A DNA stretch of 8,625 nt from an uncultured Bryobacteraceae bacterium (lineage in GTDB: Bacteria > Acidobacteriota > Terriglobia > Bryobacterales > Bryobacteraceae), in assembly GCA_937921835.1 (NCBI GenBank), contig CAKZVG010000322.1:1-8625 (forward strand). The letters run 5' to 3'. Below are positions 1 through 6,276 of this stretch, one piece after another. The position numbers were made by a program, and so were the translations under genes. How positions within the stretch are numbered: position 1 is the first letter of the stretch; each line of letters opens with the position of its first letter. The notes under the pieces are model-generated. The model was not told where the DNA came from. It did no database searches and worked only from the letters and a program-made list of their open reading frames with translations.

Positions 1-15
1 CCACAGTGCCGCCCT

Positions 16-789
16 TCAAATCGTCATGGCGGTGAACCCGCCATCGACTCGGATGACGGTGCCGGTGACAAAGCTCGATGCTCGTGCTGAGGCCAACCAC
101 ACGACCGCACCCGCAAGCTCGTCGGCCTCGCCGAATCGAGCCATCGGCGTGTGCGCCATGATGGTCGCCACCCGTTCATCGGTCAGCAGCTTCCGATTCT
201 GCTCGGCCGGGAAGAACCCGGGTGCGACGGCGTTGACCCGTACCTGGTTTGGCGCCCACTCCCTGGCCAGAAATTGGGTCAGATTGTTGACCCCGGCCTT
301 GGTGATCGAGTATGTGAAGACCTTCGACAGCGGCGGACCCGACGAGGCCGAGGAGATGTTGATGATCGAGCCTCCCCGGCCCGATTCCACCATCGCCTTG
401 CCGAAGACCTGGCAGGCCAGAAAGACGCTTTTCAGATCGACGTCGATCAGCCGCTGCCATTCTTCCTCGGTGATCTCGAAGAAGGGGGTGCTCGAATTGA
501 TGCCGGCGGCGTTGATCAGGATGTCGGCGCGTCCCCACTCGGCCAGCATCCGGTCGAGGGAGGCTTGCAGGCCGGCCTTACTGGTGGCGTCGACGGGCAG
601 GCCGAGCGCCCGGCGGCCAAGTTCCCGCACCGCGGCGGCGCGCGCTTCGGCGGCCTGGGCGTTGAAATCCAGAACGGCGACGTCGGCGCCGGCGCGCGCC
701 AGTCCCATGGCCATCTCGCCGGCCAGGACCCCGCCGCCGCCGATCACGGCCGCGGTCCGGCCGGAGAGTGAGAAGAGATTATCGTCCAT
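16..789 (-). CDS. SDR family NAD(P)-dependent oxidoreductase, possibly D-mannonate oxidoreductase-like
   Basis: A 257-residue classical short-chain dehydrogenase/reductase, predicted to be a cytoplasmic NAD(P)(H)-dependent enzyme that oxidises or reduces a hydroxyl or keto group on a small substrate. Visible features are a glycine-rich cofactor loop GGGGVLAG (residues 17-24, a variant of TGxxxGxG), Asp41 at the end of the second strand (favouring NAD over NADP), Asp67, the NAAG motif (93-96), NISS (144-147), the catalytic pair Tyr160/Lys164 in YSITK, and PGFFPAEQN (190-198) after the sixth strand. The C-terminus VTGTVIRVDGGFTA is typical of the family. The length is normal. The GGxGVL loop and the PGFFPxEQN stretch resemble the SDR-type fructuronate/mannonate reductases, so a sugar-acid role is plausible, but the substrate cannot be read from the sequence. 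The ATG at 789 has no Shine-Dalgarno sequence; a TAGAAT box sits 9 nt upstream, so the mRNA may be leaderless. Confidence 0.93.
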   Translation of the reverse strand: MDDNLFSLSGRTAAVIGGGGVLAGEMAMGLARAGADVAVLDFNAQAAEARAAAVRELGRRALGLPVDATSKAGLQASLDRMLAEWGRADILINAAGINSSTPFFEITEEEWQRLIDVDLKSVFLACQVFGKAMVESGRGGSIINISSASSGPPLSKVFTYSITKAGVNNLTQFLAREWAPNQVRVNAVAPGFFPAEQNRKLLTDERVATIMAHTPMARFGEADELAGAVVWLASARASSFVTGTVIRVDGGFTAMTI

Positions 790-798
790 AAGAGTCTG

Positions 799-804
799 AT
801 TCTA
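799..804 (-). promoter_or_regulatory. Candidate -10 box (TAGAAT) for a leaderless SDR transcript
   Basis: On the minus strand TAGAAT ends 9 nt before the SDR start codon at 789. Transcription starting 6-8 nt after a -10 box would give an mRNA beginning within about 3 nt of the ATG, which agrees with the missing Shine-Dalgarno sequence. No recognisable -35 hexamer lies 16-18 bp further upstream, so the call rests on position and the TANNNT pattern only. Confidence 0.3.
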
Positions 805-843
805 TCTCAGCGCGGGCGGCGAGCGCCGTTCCGGGGCGGGGCG

Positions 844-1104
844 CTACAGGGTGATCACCGGGTGCGGCGGGTTGGCCTCGAGTTGCGGAAGGACCATCTT
901 GCCCAGCTTGCAGGAAACGGTGTGTCCTTGCGGGGAGAAAACATTCCGCTCCGCTCGCCAGGCGCACTCTTCAGCGCCTGGAGCCGTTCTTCCCGCTTCC
1001 CCGCCCGCCCCATCCGCCTCCCCGGGGCCGGTCTGGTGGCGGCGGTTCAGCGACGCGCGGAAATACTCCGACAGCGTGCGTGGCGGGTGGTTGCGGCTGG
1101 GCAC
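844..1104 (-). CDS. Possible small hypothetical protein
   Basis: An 86-codon open frame starting at GTG (1104) and ending at TAG (844), upstream of and in the same direction as the SDR gene with a 54-bp gap. I do not recognise the product. Its N-terminus reads PSRNHPPRTLSEYFRASLNR and the C-terminal part contains FSPQGHTVSCKLGKMV, with an Ala/Gly/Glu-rich middle and no membrane segment. By my hand count roughly three quarters or more of its codons end in G or C, with the strongest bias at both ends. A competing plus-strand frame over the same DNA (862-1131) has a somewhat weaker bias. No Shine-Dalgarno sequence precedes the GTG, and there is no other standard start in the frame nearby. It may be a real small gene, a decayed one, or a chance frame in GC-rich DNA. 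Confidence 0.3.
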   Translation of the reverse strand: MPSRNHPPRTLSEYFRASLNRRHQTGPGEADGAGGEAGRTAPGAEECAWRAERNVFSPQGHTVSCKLGKMVLPQLEANPPHPVITL

Positions 1105-1113
1105 TGCCGCCAG

Positions 1114-1174
1114 GGTACTAAAACGTCCTAGTCTCCAGTACCGTTGATGGCTCGAGTCCCGGCTCCGAGACTAG
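1114..1174. repeat. Two interleaved inverted repeats upstream of the sensor kinase
   Basis: GGTACT at 1114-1119 is inverted as AGTACC at 1137-1142, and CTAGTCTC at 1128-1135 is inverted as GAGACTAG at 1167-1174. Each repeat has one arm inside the other's loop, so as RNA they could form only one stem at a time or a pseudoknot; as DNA they could be operator half-sites. The right end lies 18 bp before the sensor kinase ATG. A weak promoter-like pair, TTGCGG (1091-1096) and TACTAA (1116-1121), spaced 19 bp apart, overlaps the left arm. No regulator can be named from these sequences. Confidence 0.35.
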
Positions 1175-1178
1175 AGAA

Positions 1179-1185
1179 AGGGAGG
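1179..1185 (+). promoter_or_regulatory. Strong ribosome binding site of the sensor kinase gene
   Basis: AGGGAGG lies 7 nt before the ATG at 1193. It is among the best-spaced Shine-Dalgarno sequences in the window and fixes the start of the hybrid kinase. Confidence 0.75.
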
Positions 1186-1192
1186 CGTATCG

Positions 1193-3178
1193 ATGGAGCG
1201 AGCAGAGCTCGACCAGTGGAAGTCCCGTGAGGTCGCGCGGCTTCTCGCTCTGGTCGAAGCCGAGAGGCGATATTACCAGGACCTGGTCGCAAGCCTGCCG
1301 GCCGGGTTGTTGATCGTCTCGAACGAGCTCGAGGTCATCTCGGCCAACCGCGCCTTCCGCCGGGTTTTCGGGTTCACGCGCGAGGGACTGCTTGGCAGGG
1401 ATGTGAGCGAAGTGCTCCCCGGCAGCGGTGTCGCGGCCGGGATTACGGAAGTGCTTGAAGGAAGGGCGCCGCGCAGCGTCCGGGAGTGGGACGCGCCGGT
1501 TGGCAGGCGCTTCCGGATCACGGCGGTGGCGCTGCGGGGATGGGAAGGCGAGTACGACCGGGAAGCGCTGCTGCTCCTGGAGGAATTGACCGGAGAGACG
1601 GCCGCGGCTCCACCGCCCGCGGAGACAGGCGTGGAGCCGGAAGCCGCCGCCGAGATTCGCGCGGCGCCGGAGATTCCGGCCGTGGTGTGGGAGGCGGACC
1701 CTGATTCTCTGGAAGTCAAGCTCCTGAACCCGCCCGGGCAGGAGATTCTGGGCGAGGCGGCGGGCGCAAGGTCGTGGTGGGAGCGGGTCCACGAGGAAGA
1801 CCGCGCCTGGCTGCGGGAACGCTACCGCGCCATCTTGGGGGTAGCGGGGAAGTTCAGCCACGAGTACCGGGTGCGGGGCGCCGGGGGGCGGCTGGGCTGG
1901 ATGTACGAAGTGGTCGAGACGCCGGGGCCCGGGGGTGGCACGCTGCGGGGCCTGGCCGTCGAGTTCAGCGCCGCCCGCGCGGCGCAGCACAGCCGACAGC
2001 AATTCGAGACGGCCGAGTCGCTCTCGCGCCTCACCGCCCGGCTGACCCACGACTTCAACAACCTGCTGACCATCATCGTGGGGTACGGGGAGGACCTGCT
2101 GCACAGCCTGCCAGGACAGGACCCGCGCCGCGCCGACGTGAACGAAATCCTGCGCACCGCGGAACGGGTTTCGGGTTCGACGCGCGAATTGATGGAGATG
2201 ACGCGGCCGGCGGTGGCGCAACCCGCGGTCATCGACCTGAACTCGACGGTGGACCTGGCGGTGACACGCTCCCGCGACGACTTGCCGATGAACCTGCGGG
2301 TGGTGTTCGAACCGCAGCCGGGACTCGATCCGGTGGCGGCCGATCCCTGGCAGCTTGCGGAAATCGTACTGACGCTGATCGAGCAGGCGTCGGCGCTGGC
2401 GGAGCCGGGCAGCACGATTCTGCTGCGCACTTCCCGGGCGATCGACGTTCACGCCGTTCCGGGCGAAAGCGTCGAGCTGCACCAGGCCCGCCTGACGGTG
2501 GAGGCTCAGGGAGCGGCGGCGGCGGCCGGGGGCGAGGACCTGTTCGATCCGCTGTACACGAAGCGGGAGTTCACGCGAGGTCCCGGGCTGTTCCGGATTC
2601 TGGCGATGGTGCGCCAGGCCGGGGGACGCCTGCATGTCGAAAGCGAACCCGGAAGCGGGACTCGCATGGTTCTGTCGCTGCCGATGCAGAGGCGGGAGCC
2701 GGCGGCGCCCGGGGGCGCACCGGAAGCGCCGCCGCAAGGTCCTCCTGAGACGGCTCCGGAGGAAGCAGCCGGCGAGGCGGAGAGCCGCCGCGCGCCCACC
2801 GCGATGCTGGTGGAGGACGACGCCGGAATCCGCGCGCTGATGCGCAAGATCCTCCAGCGGCATGGCTTCAGCGTGATCGAGGCGGGGAGCGGCGAGGAAG
2901 CGCTCAGTCTGAGCCGGAAGCAGGAAGGGCCGCTGGATTTGCTGGTGACGGATCTCATGATGCCCGGCATCGGGGGGCGGGAGCTTTCCGAGCGCCTGCT
3001 TGCGGAGCGTCCGGATCTGAAAATCCTCTATGTCTCCGGCTACACCGACGACCCGAACGTGCAGGCCGGCATGCTGCCCGCGGGCGCCAGTTATCTCCAG
3101 AAGCCGTTCACGCTGGGGGCGCTGGTGGACAAGGTGCGCGAGGTGATGGGCGAGAAGATGCCGCCTGGCGGCGGCTGA
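1193..3178 (+). CDS. PAS-PAS hybrid sensor histidine kinase with receiver domain and degenerate ATPase domain
   Basis: A 661-residue soluble hybrid two-component protein with no predicted membrane segment or signal peptide, so it should sense a cytoplasmic signal. Domains in order: a short N-terminal helix; PAS 1 (about 30-132); an Ala/Pro/Glu linker (135-160); PAS 2 (about 162-258, PAS_3-like, with WWERVHEEDRAW); a dimerisation/phosphoacceptor helix with the H-box LTHDFNNLLTIIVGYGEDLL (His286); an HATPase-like domain (about 345-498); a Pro/Ala/Glu linker (500-533); and a receiver domain (536-652) with Glu541/Asp542/Asp543, phospho-acceptor Asp587, Ser615 and Lys637 all in place. The ATPase domain is unusual. 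The usual N-box pattern NxxxNAxDA reads TLIEQASALA (394-403), the DxGxG G1 box is replaced by AQGAAAAAGG (438-447), and only the F-box LFDPLYTK (450-457) and a GPGL remnant of G2 (463-466) survive. Autokinase activity is therefore doubtful. No separate response-regulator gene is adjacent. The start is supported by AGGGAGG 7 nt upstream. Confidence 0.9.
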   Translation: MERAELDQWKSREVARLLALVEAERRYYQDLVASLPAGLLIVSNELEVISANRAFRRVFGFTREGLLGRDVSEVLPGSGVAAGITEVLEGRAPRSVREWDAPVGRRFRITAVALRGWEGEYDREALLLLEELTGETAAAPPPAETGVEPEAAAEIRAAPEIPAVVWEADPDSLEVKLLNPPGQEILGEAAGARSWWERVHEEDRAWLRERYRAILGVAGKFSHEYRVRGAGGRLGWMYEVVETPGPGGGTLRGLAVEFSAARAAQHSRQQFETAESLSRLTARLTHDFNNLLTIIVGYGEDLLHSLPGQDPRRADVNEILRTAERVSGSTRELMEMTRPAVAQPAVIDLNSTVDLAVTRSRDDLPMNLRVVFEPQPGLDPVAADPWQLAEIVLTLIEQASALAEPGSTILLRTSRAIDVHAVPGESVELHQARLTVEAQGAAAAAGGEDLFDPLYTKREFTRGPGLFRILAMVRQAGGRLHVESEPGSGTRMVLSLPMQRREPAAPGGAPEAPPQGPPETAPEEAAGEAESRRAPTAMLVEDDAGIRALMRKILQRHGFSVIEAGSGEEALSLSRKQEGPLDLLVTDLMMPGIGGRELSERLLAERPDLKILYVSGYTDDPNVQAGMLPAGASYLQKPFTLGALVDKVREVMGEKMPPGGG

Positions 3179-3190
3179 GCCGGCGGCTCA
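3176..3190. repeat. Palindrome containing both stop codons of convergent genes
   Basis: TGAGCC (3176-3181), a GGC spacer and GGCTCA (3185-3190) form a perfect 6-bp inverted repeat. Its outer triplets are the TGA stop of the sensor kinase on the plus strand and the TGA stop of the TIM-barrel gene on the minus strand. It could act as a short bidirectional hairpin in the 9-bp space between the genes, but there is no T-tract on either side, so it is not a standard intrinsic terminator. Confidence 0.45.
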
Positions 3191-4075
3191 CACCGTTTTC
3201 AGGAAATCGAGGAAGCGGCCGGCGCAGCGGTCCAGGTTGCGCACGTCTCCGCCGCCGAGGAGAGGCGAGCACATCTCGTAGGCGACGCCGCCCTGGTATC
3301 CTCCCTCGCGCAGCGCGCGCAGGAACGCACGATAGTCGATCAGGCCTTCACCGGGCGGAACCGCCTGCACCCAGGGGGTGCGCGGCTCGTAGTTCACGAC
3401 TTCGGGCCGGTAGTGGTAGCGGGGACGCAGTTGGTAATCGGCGATGGTGGTGTGGCAAGTGAGGGGCGCCAGTTTCCGGGCCGCGGCCTCCAGATCGGCG
3501 CCTTGCAGGAAGGGCGCCCAGGCATCGAAGGCGGCGCGGCAATTGGGTTCGCCGACGGCCTGGAGGAGGTCGAACATGGCCTCGTAGCCCGCCGCGAGGT
3601 CGTGATGATTCTGCACGGCGAGCGTGACGCCGTAGGGGGCGGCTCTGCGGGCGCACTCGCCGAGCGCGTCCACGACCGCCTGCCAGAGCACGGGGTAGGG
3701 CGCCTGGGGATGCTCGTAGGCGGTGAAGATGCGGACCAGCGGGGCCTGGAGATCGTGCGCCAGGCGCGCCAGTGCGGTGACGTAGTGGATCTGGATCTCA
3801 CGCTGGGGAATGTCGCCGTGCCCGGCATCGGCGCTGAAGTTGTTGTAGCCGGCGAGGACGGCGCAACGCAGGCCGCGCTCGCGCAGCGCCGTCCGGAGCT
3901 TGTCGCGCTCGCCGGAGTCGAAGTCCAGAAGGGAGGCGTGGGGACGTTTGGCCATCAGCATCACCGCCGGGAATCCCAGCGCGGCAGCCTTATCCAGGAA
4001 TTCGTAGAGCGAAAGGCGCGCCTGCCCGGGCCACACGCCCGCGTAGCTTACCGAGTGCAGAATCGGGGTGAGCAT
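3188..4075 (-). CDS. Sugar phosphate isomerase/epimerase-like TIM-barrel protein
   Basis: A 295-residue cytoplasmic protein of the xylose isomerase-like TIM barrel family (AP_endonuc_2 fold; IolE, hydroxypyruvate isomerase and ketose epimerase relatives), whose members rearrange keto sugars or sugar acids using a divalent metal. Visible landmarks are the N-terminal strand followed by a helix with LYEFLDKAAALGFPAV (23-38), the strand RCAVLAGYNNFSAD (70-83), VRIFTAYEHP (114-123), LAVQNHHDLAAGYEAM (152-167), AAFDAWAPFLQGAD (181-194), LTCHTTIADY (205-214) and the terminal VAYEMCSPLLGGG (264-276). Asp184, His208 and Glu267 sit where metal ligands are expected. The fourth position, usually Glu in an ENH motif, is Gln155 here. 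Length is normal for the family. GGGGAGG directly abuts the ATG with no spacer, and no better standard start exists upstream before an in-frame stop. The substrate is unknown; the neighbouring lactonase and DUF1080 genes suggest a sugar. Confidence 0.88.
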   Translation of the reverse strand: MLTPILHSVSYAGVWPGQARLSLYEFLDKAAALGFPAVMLMAKRPHASLLDFDSGERDKLRTALRERGLRCAVLAGYNNFSADAGHGDIPQREIQIHYVTALARLAHDLQAPLVRIFTAYEHPQAPYPVLWQAVVDALGECARRAAPYGVTLAVQNHHDLAAGYEAMFDLLQAVGEPNCRAAFDAWAPFLQGADLEAAARKLAPLTCHTTIADYQLRPRYHYRPEVVNYEPRTPWVQAVPPGEGLIDYRAFLRALREGGYQGGVAYEMCSPLLGGGDVRNLDRCAGRFLDFLKTV

Positions 4076-4101
4076 CCTCCCCAGAATTGGGGTTGGGCGG
4101 C

Positions 4102-4117
4102 GCGGCTGTCAAGCCGC
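4102..4117. repeat. Perfect hairpin with embedded TTGACA in the divergent promoter region
   Basis: GCGGCT (4102-4107), a GTCA loop and AGCCGC (4112-4117) form a perfect 6-bp inverted repeat in the 110 bp between the divergent TIM-barrel and lactonase genes. Read on the minus strand, the centre contains TTGACA (4112 to 4107), a perfect -35 hexamer. The matching -10 region is only CAATTC or AATTCT (within 4083-4089), and transcription from there would begin almost at the TIM-barrel ATG. The palindrome could also be an operator covering this promoter. Confidence 0.35.
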
Positions 4118-4185
4118 AAGCGGGGGACGGCGGCGCCGGCCGGATGCGCTTGCATTTCGGCCCCCGGCCGGGTTCTGATGGACGC

Positions 4186-5316
4186 ATGGCTAGCCGGCAT
4201 CTTCCGTTGCTACTGCTGGCGGGTTCGATACTGCCCGCCGCCGATTCCCTCGTTTACGTCGGAACGTACACCCGCGAGGTGAGCAAAGGTATTTACGCCT
4301 GGCGTTTCGATCCGGCGTCGGGCAAACTAACCTCCCTGGGCCTGGCCGCCGAGGTCACCAATCCGTCGTTTCTTGCGGTTCACCCCAACCGGAAGTTTCT
4401 GTATGCCGTGGGGGAGATTTCCGGGCCCGGACAGAAGGGCGGGGCGGTGAGCGCCTTCGCGATCGACCAGGCCAGCGGCAAGCTCAAGCTGCTCAACCAG
4501 GTATCGTCGAAGGGGGCAGGCCCGTGCCACGTTAACCTGGACCGGACCGGGCGGGTGGCCTTGGCGGTCAACTACGGCAGCGGCAGCGTGGTGGCGCTGC
4601 CGGTTCAGGAGGACGGGCGGCTGGGCGAAGCCGCTTCGTTTGTGCAGCACGAGGGTTCGAGCGTGAATCCCAAGCGCCAGCAGGGACCGCACGCGCATTC
4701 GGTGAATCTGTCGCCCGACAACCGGTTCGCCTTTGTCGCCGATCTCGGACTGGACAAGATCCTCATCTACCGGCTGGATCCGGCGACTGCCACCATCACT
4801 CCGAATGATCCGCCCTTCGCCAGCGTGGCCCCGGGATCCGGTCCGCGCCACTTCGCCTTCCACCCAAGCGGCAAATTCGCATACGTGATCAATGAGTTGG
4901 CATCAACGGTGACGGCCTTCGCCTATGAGGCGGCGGGGGGCAGGCTGAGGGAGTTGCAGACAATCTCCACTCTGCCGGCTGGATTTCAAGGCAATAACAC
5001 GACGGCGGAGGTGGTGGTACACCCATCCGGGCGCTTCCTGTATGGGTCCAACCGCGGGCACGACAGCATCGCCGTGTTCCGCATCGACCCCCGCACAGGC
5101 ACGCTGACGGCGGTGGAGCAGACTCCTTCGGGCGGCAAGGTGCCGCGCAACTTCAACATCGACCCGAGCGGGCGCTGGCTGTTCGCCGCCAACCAGGCTA
5201 CGAACAACATCGCGTTGTTCCGCATCGACGCCAAGACAGGGCGCTTGAGCGCGACCGGAACCGTGCTCGAAGCCGGGGCGCCGGTGTGTGTGCGCTTCGT
5301 GCCGCTCGAAAAGTAG
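4186..5316 (+). CDS. Secreted lactonase family protein (YbhE/6-phosphogluconolactonase-like beta-propeller)
   Basis: A 376-residue seven-bladed beta-propeller of the Lactonase family (PF10282), whose characterised bacterial members hydrolyse sugar lactones such as 6-phosphogluconolactone. Repeated blade motifs are clear: VYVGTYT (23-29), HPNRKFLYAVGE (66-77), GPCHVNLDRTGRVALAVNYG (112-131), GPHAHSVNLSPDNRFAFVAD (167-186), GSGPRHFAFHPSGKFAYVIN (217-236), AEVVVHPSGRFLYGSNRG (274-291) and PRNFNIDPSGRWLFAANQ (320-337). The first 20 residues (MASRHLPLLLLAGSILPAAD) look like a Sec signal peptide, so it probably acts outside the cytoplasm, where a phosphorylated substrate is unlikely. The frame is open upstream to a TTG at 4087, but the ATG at 4186 is preferred because it puts the signal peptide at the N-terminus. 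No good Shine-Dalgarno sequence precedes it. It faces away from the TIM-barrel gene and converges on DUF1080. Confidence 0.92.
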   Translation: MASRHLPLLLLAGSILPAADSLVYVGTYTREVSKGIYAWRFDPASGKLTSLGLAAEVTNPSFLAVHPNRKFLYAVGEISGPGQKGGAVSAFAIDQASGKLKLLNQVSSKGAGPCHVNLDRTGRVALAVNYGSGSVVALPVQEDGRLGEAASFVQHEGSSVNPKRQQGPHAHSVNLSPDNRFAFVADLGLDKILIYRLDPATATITPNDPPFASVAPGSGPRHFAFHPSGKFAYVINELASTVTAFAYEAAGGRLRELQTISTLPAGFQGNNTTAEVVVHPSGRFLYGSNRGHDSIAVFRIDPRTGTLTAVEQTPSGGKVPRNFNIDPSGRWLFAANQATNNIALFRIDAKTGRLSATGTVLEAGAPVCVRFVPLEK

Positions 5317-5587
5317 CCCGGCTTCTGGTCCGCCGCAGGCACTCAATGGACTGGCGGCGCAGGGGGGCTACGGCGCCCTGGAGCAGCGGGCCGCAGGTGT
5401 TCCCCAGGAGGCACCGCGGGCGCGTCCGTGGGAGAGCGGGCGCAGGGCGCGCGGCAGGGCGATGCCGTGGCCCGGGGAAGCCATGCGGTGGGGCTCGATG
5501 CCGCCGGCCTGCATGGGGACGGGCGGCCGGGAAATCTGGCGAAGCGGCCAAGGCGTTCCATGGCGGCGGCCATCAGGCCGCGGCGGT
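5317..5587. other. Convergent interval without a recognisable gene
   Basis: This 271-bp stretch separates the lactonase stop from the DUF1080 stop. It is very GC-rich and open in several frames. One minus-strand frame, MQAGGIEPHRMASPGHG onward to a TAG (about 48 codons), has G or C at almost every third position, but so does the plus-strand frame in the same register, so the bias does not decide between coding and chance. No protein family is recognisable in any frame. GCGGCC-ATCA-GGCCGC at 5566-5581 is a perfect 6-bp hairpin just beyond the DUF1080 stop, without a T-tract. The interval may hold a decayed gene or only non-coding GC-rich DNA. Confidence 0.5.
5566..5581 (-). terminator. GC hairpin after DUF1080 (weak terminator or 3' end stabiliser)
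   Basis: GCGGCC (5566-5571), an ATCA loop and GGCCGC (5576-5581) form a perfect 6-bp stem beginning 6 nt after the DUF1080 stop codon. No run of T follows on either strand, so factor-independent termination is unlikely; it could protect the 3' end of the mRNA or help Rho-dependent ending. Confidence 0.25.
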
Positions 5588-6268
5588 TCACGGGTTGAGT
5601 TCGCGGACGTAGATGTTGCGGAAGCGATGGAGGGCGCCCACCTTCCAGCGGCTCCAGTTCTCTCCGCTGCGGTGGACTTGCAGGGCGATCATGCCGTCCT
5701 GGACCTCGTTGGGCAGGTGATTGGCGAAATCGGTCCAATCGGTGATCCTGTTCCCGTTGAGCCACACCTGGATGCGGGGCGGCTGGCCTTCGATGCGCGC
5801 ACGCAGGTGATTCCAGCCGTTCTCCTTCCAGTACTGGCGCCAGTTGCGCTCGCGCAGCCGGACCTCGCCTTGGTCGAAGGCGAAGCCGAAGGGGCGCAGT
5901 TTCTCGCCGTTGATGCCCCCTACGCTGCCGCCTTCGAGATAGTCGATCATCACCTGGTAGGCGTGGCCCTCTTCGGTGGAGCGCAGGAACAAGCCGCCGT
6001 CGCAGCCGAAATCGGGCCAGATTTCAAGCGCCACTTCGAAGTCGCGGTAACGGCGGTTGGTGAGCAGGATGCCGCCGTTGCGGGGCGGCTCCTGGGTGGC
6101 TGTAAGGATGCCGCCGACGACCCGCCAGGCCTTGGTGTTGCCGTGGTGGTTGACCTCGCTCATGTGCCAGCCGGCGAGGTCGCGGCCGTTAAAGATGGAA
6201 ACGAAGCCTGCGGGCGGTTGCGCCCAAGCGGGGAGGCAGCACAGCGCGGCAAGGACAGCACGGAACAT
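5588..6268 (-). CDS. Secreted DUF1080 protein (3-keto-disaccharide hydrolase domain)
   Basis: A 226-residue protein of the DUF1080 family (PF06439), a concanavalin-like beta-sandwich domain now named 3-keto-disaccharide hydrolase because characterised members cleave 3-keto-glycosides. Landmarks are GFVSIFNGRDLAGWH (21-35), WRVVGGILTA (48-57), FEVALEIWPDFGCDGGLFLRS (77-97), YQVMIDYLEGG (104-114), GWNHLRARIEG (151-161), VWLNGNRITDW (168-178), GMIALQVHRSG (192-202) and FRNIYVREL (216-224) at the C-terminus. Residues 1-16 (MFRAVLAALCCLPAWA) form a Sec signal peptide with likely cleavage after AWA, so it acts outside the cytoplasm. It follows the Gfo/Idh/MocA gene on the same strand. The frame also opens at a TTG at 6280 that overlaps the upstream stop codon and has GAGGTG nearby, adding four residues; the ATG at 6268 is chosen because it gives the cleaner signal peptide, but the choice is open. 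Length is normal. Confidence 0.9.
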   Translation of the reverse strand: MFRAVLAALCCLPAWAQPPAGFVSIFNGRDLAGWHMSEVNHHGNTKAWRVVGGILTATQEPPRNGGILLTNRRYRDFEVALEIWPDFGCDGGLFLRSTEEGHAYQVMIDYLEGGSVGGINGEKLRPFGFAFDQGEVRLRERNWRQYWKENGWNHLRARIEGQPPRIQVWLNGNRITDWTDFANHLPNEVQDGMIALQVHRSGENWSRWKVGALHRFRNIYVRELNP

Positions 6269-6276
6269 GGCGTTTC

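Noticed and set aside
1118..2863. Long minus-strand frame of 581 codons antisense to the sensor kinase
   Set aside because: It is Arg/Pro/His-rich with no family signature, while the plus-strand frame has clear PAS, H-box and receiver motifs. Long antisense frames are expected in GC-rich DNA.
4087..4185. Upstream extension of the lactonase frame to a TTG start
   Set aside because: It would place 33 Gly/Arg-rich residues before a clear signal peptide, and it covers the divergent promoter region.
3413..4282. Plus-strand frame of 289 codons antisense to the TIM barrel and entering the lactonase start region
   Set aside because: No domain motifs; the minus-strand TIM-barrel reading and the different-frame lactonase are far better supported.
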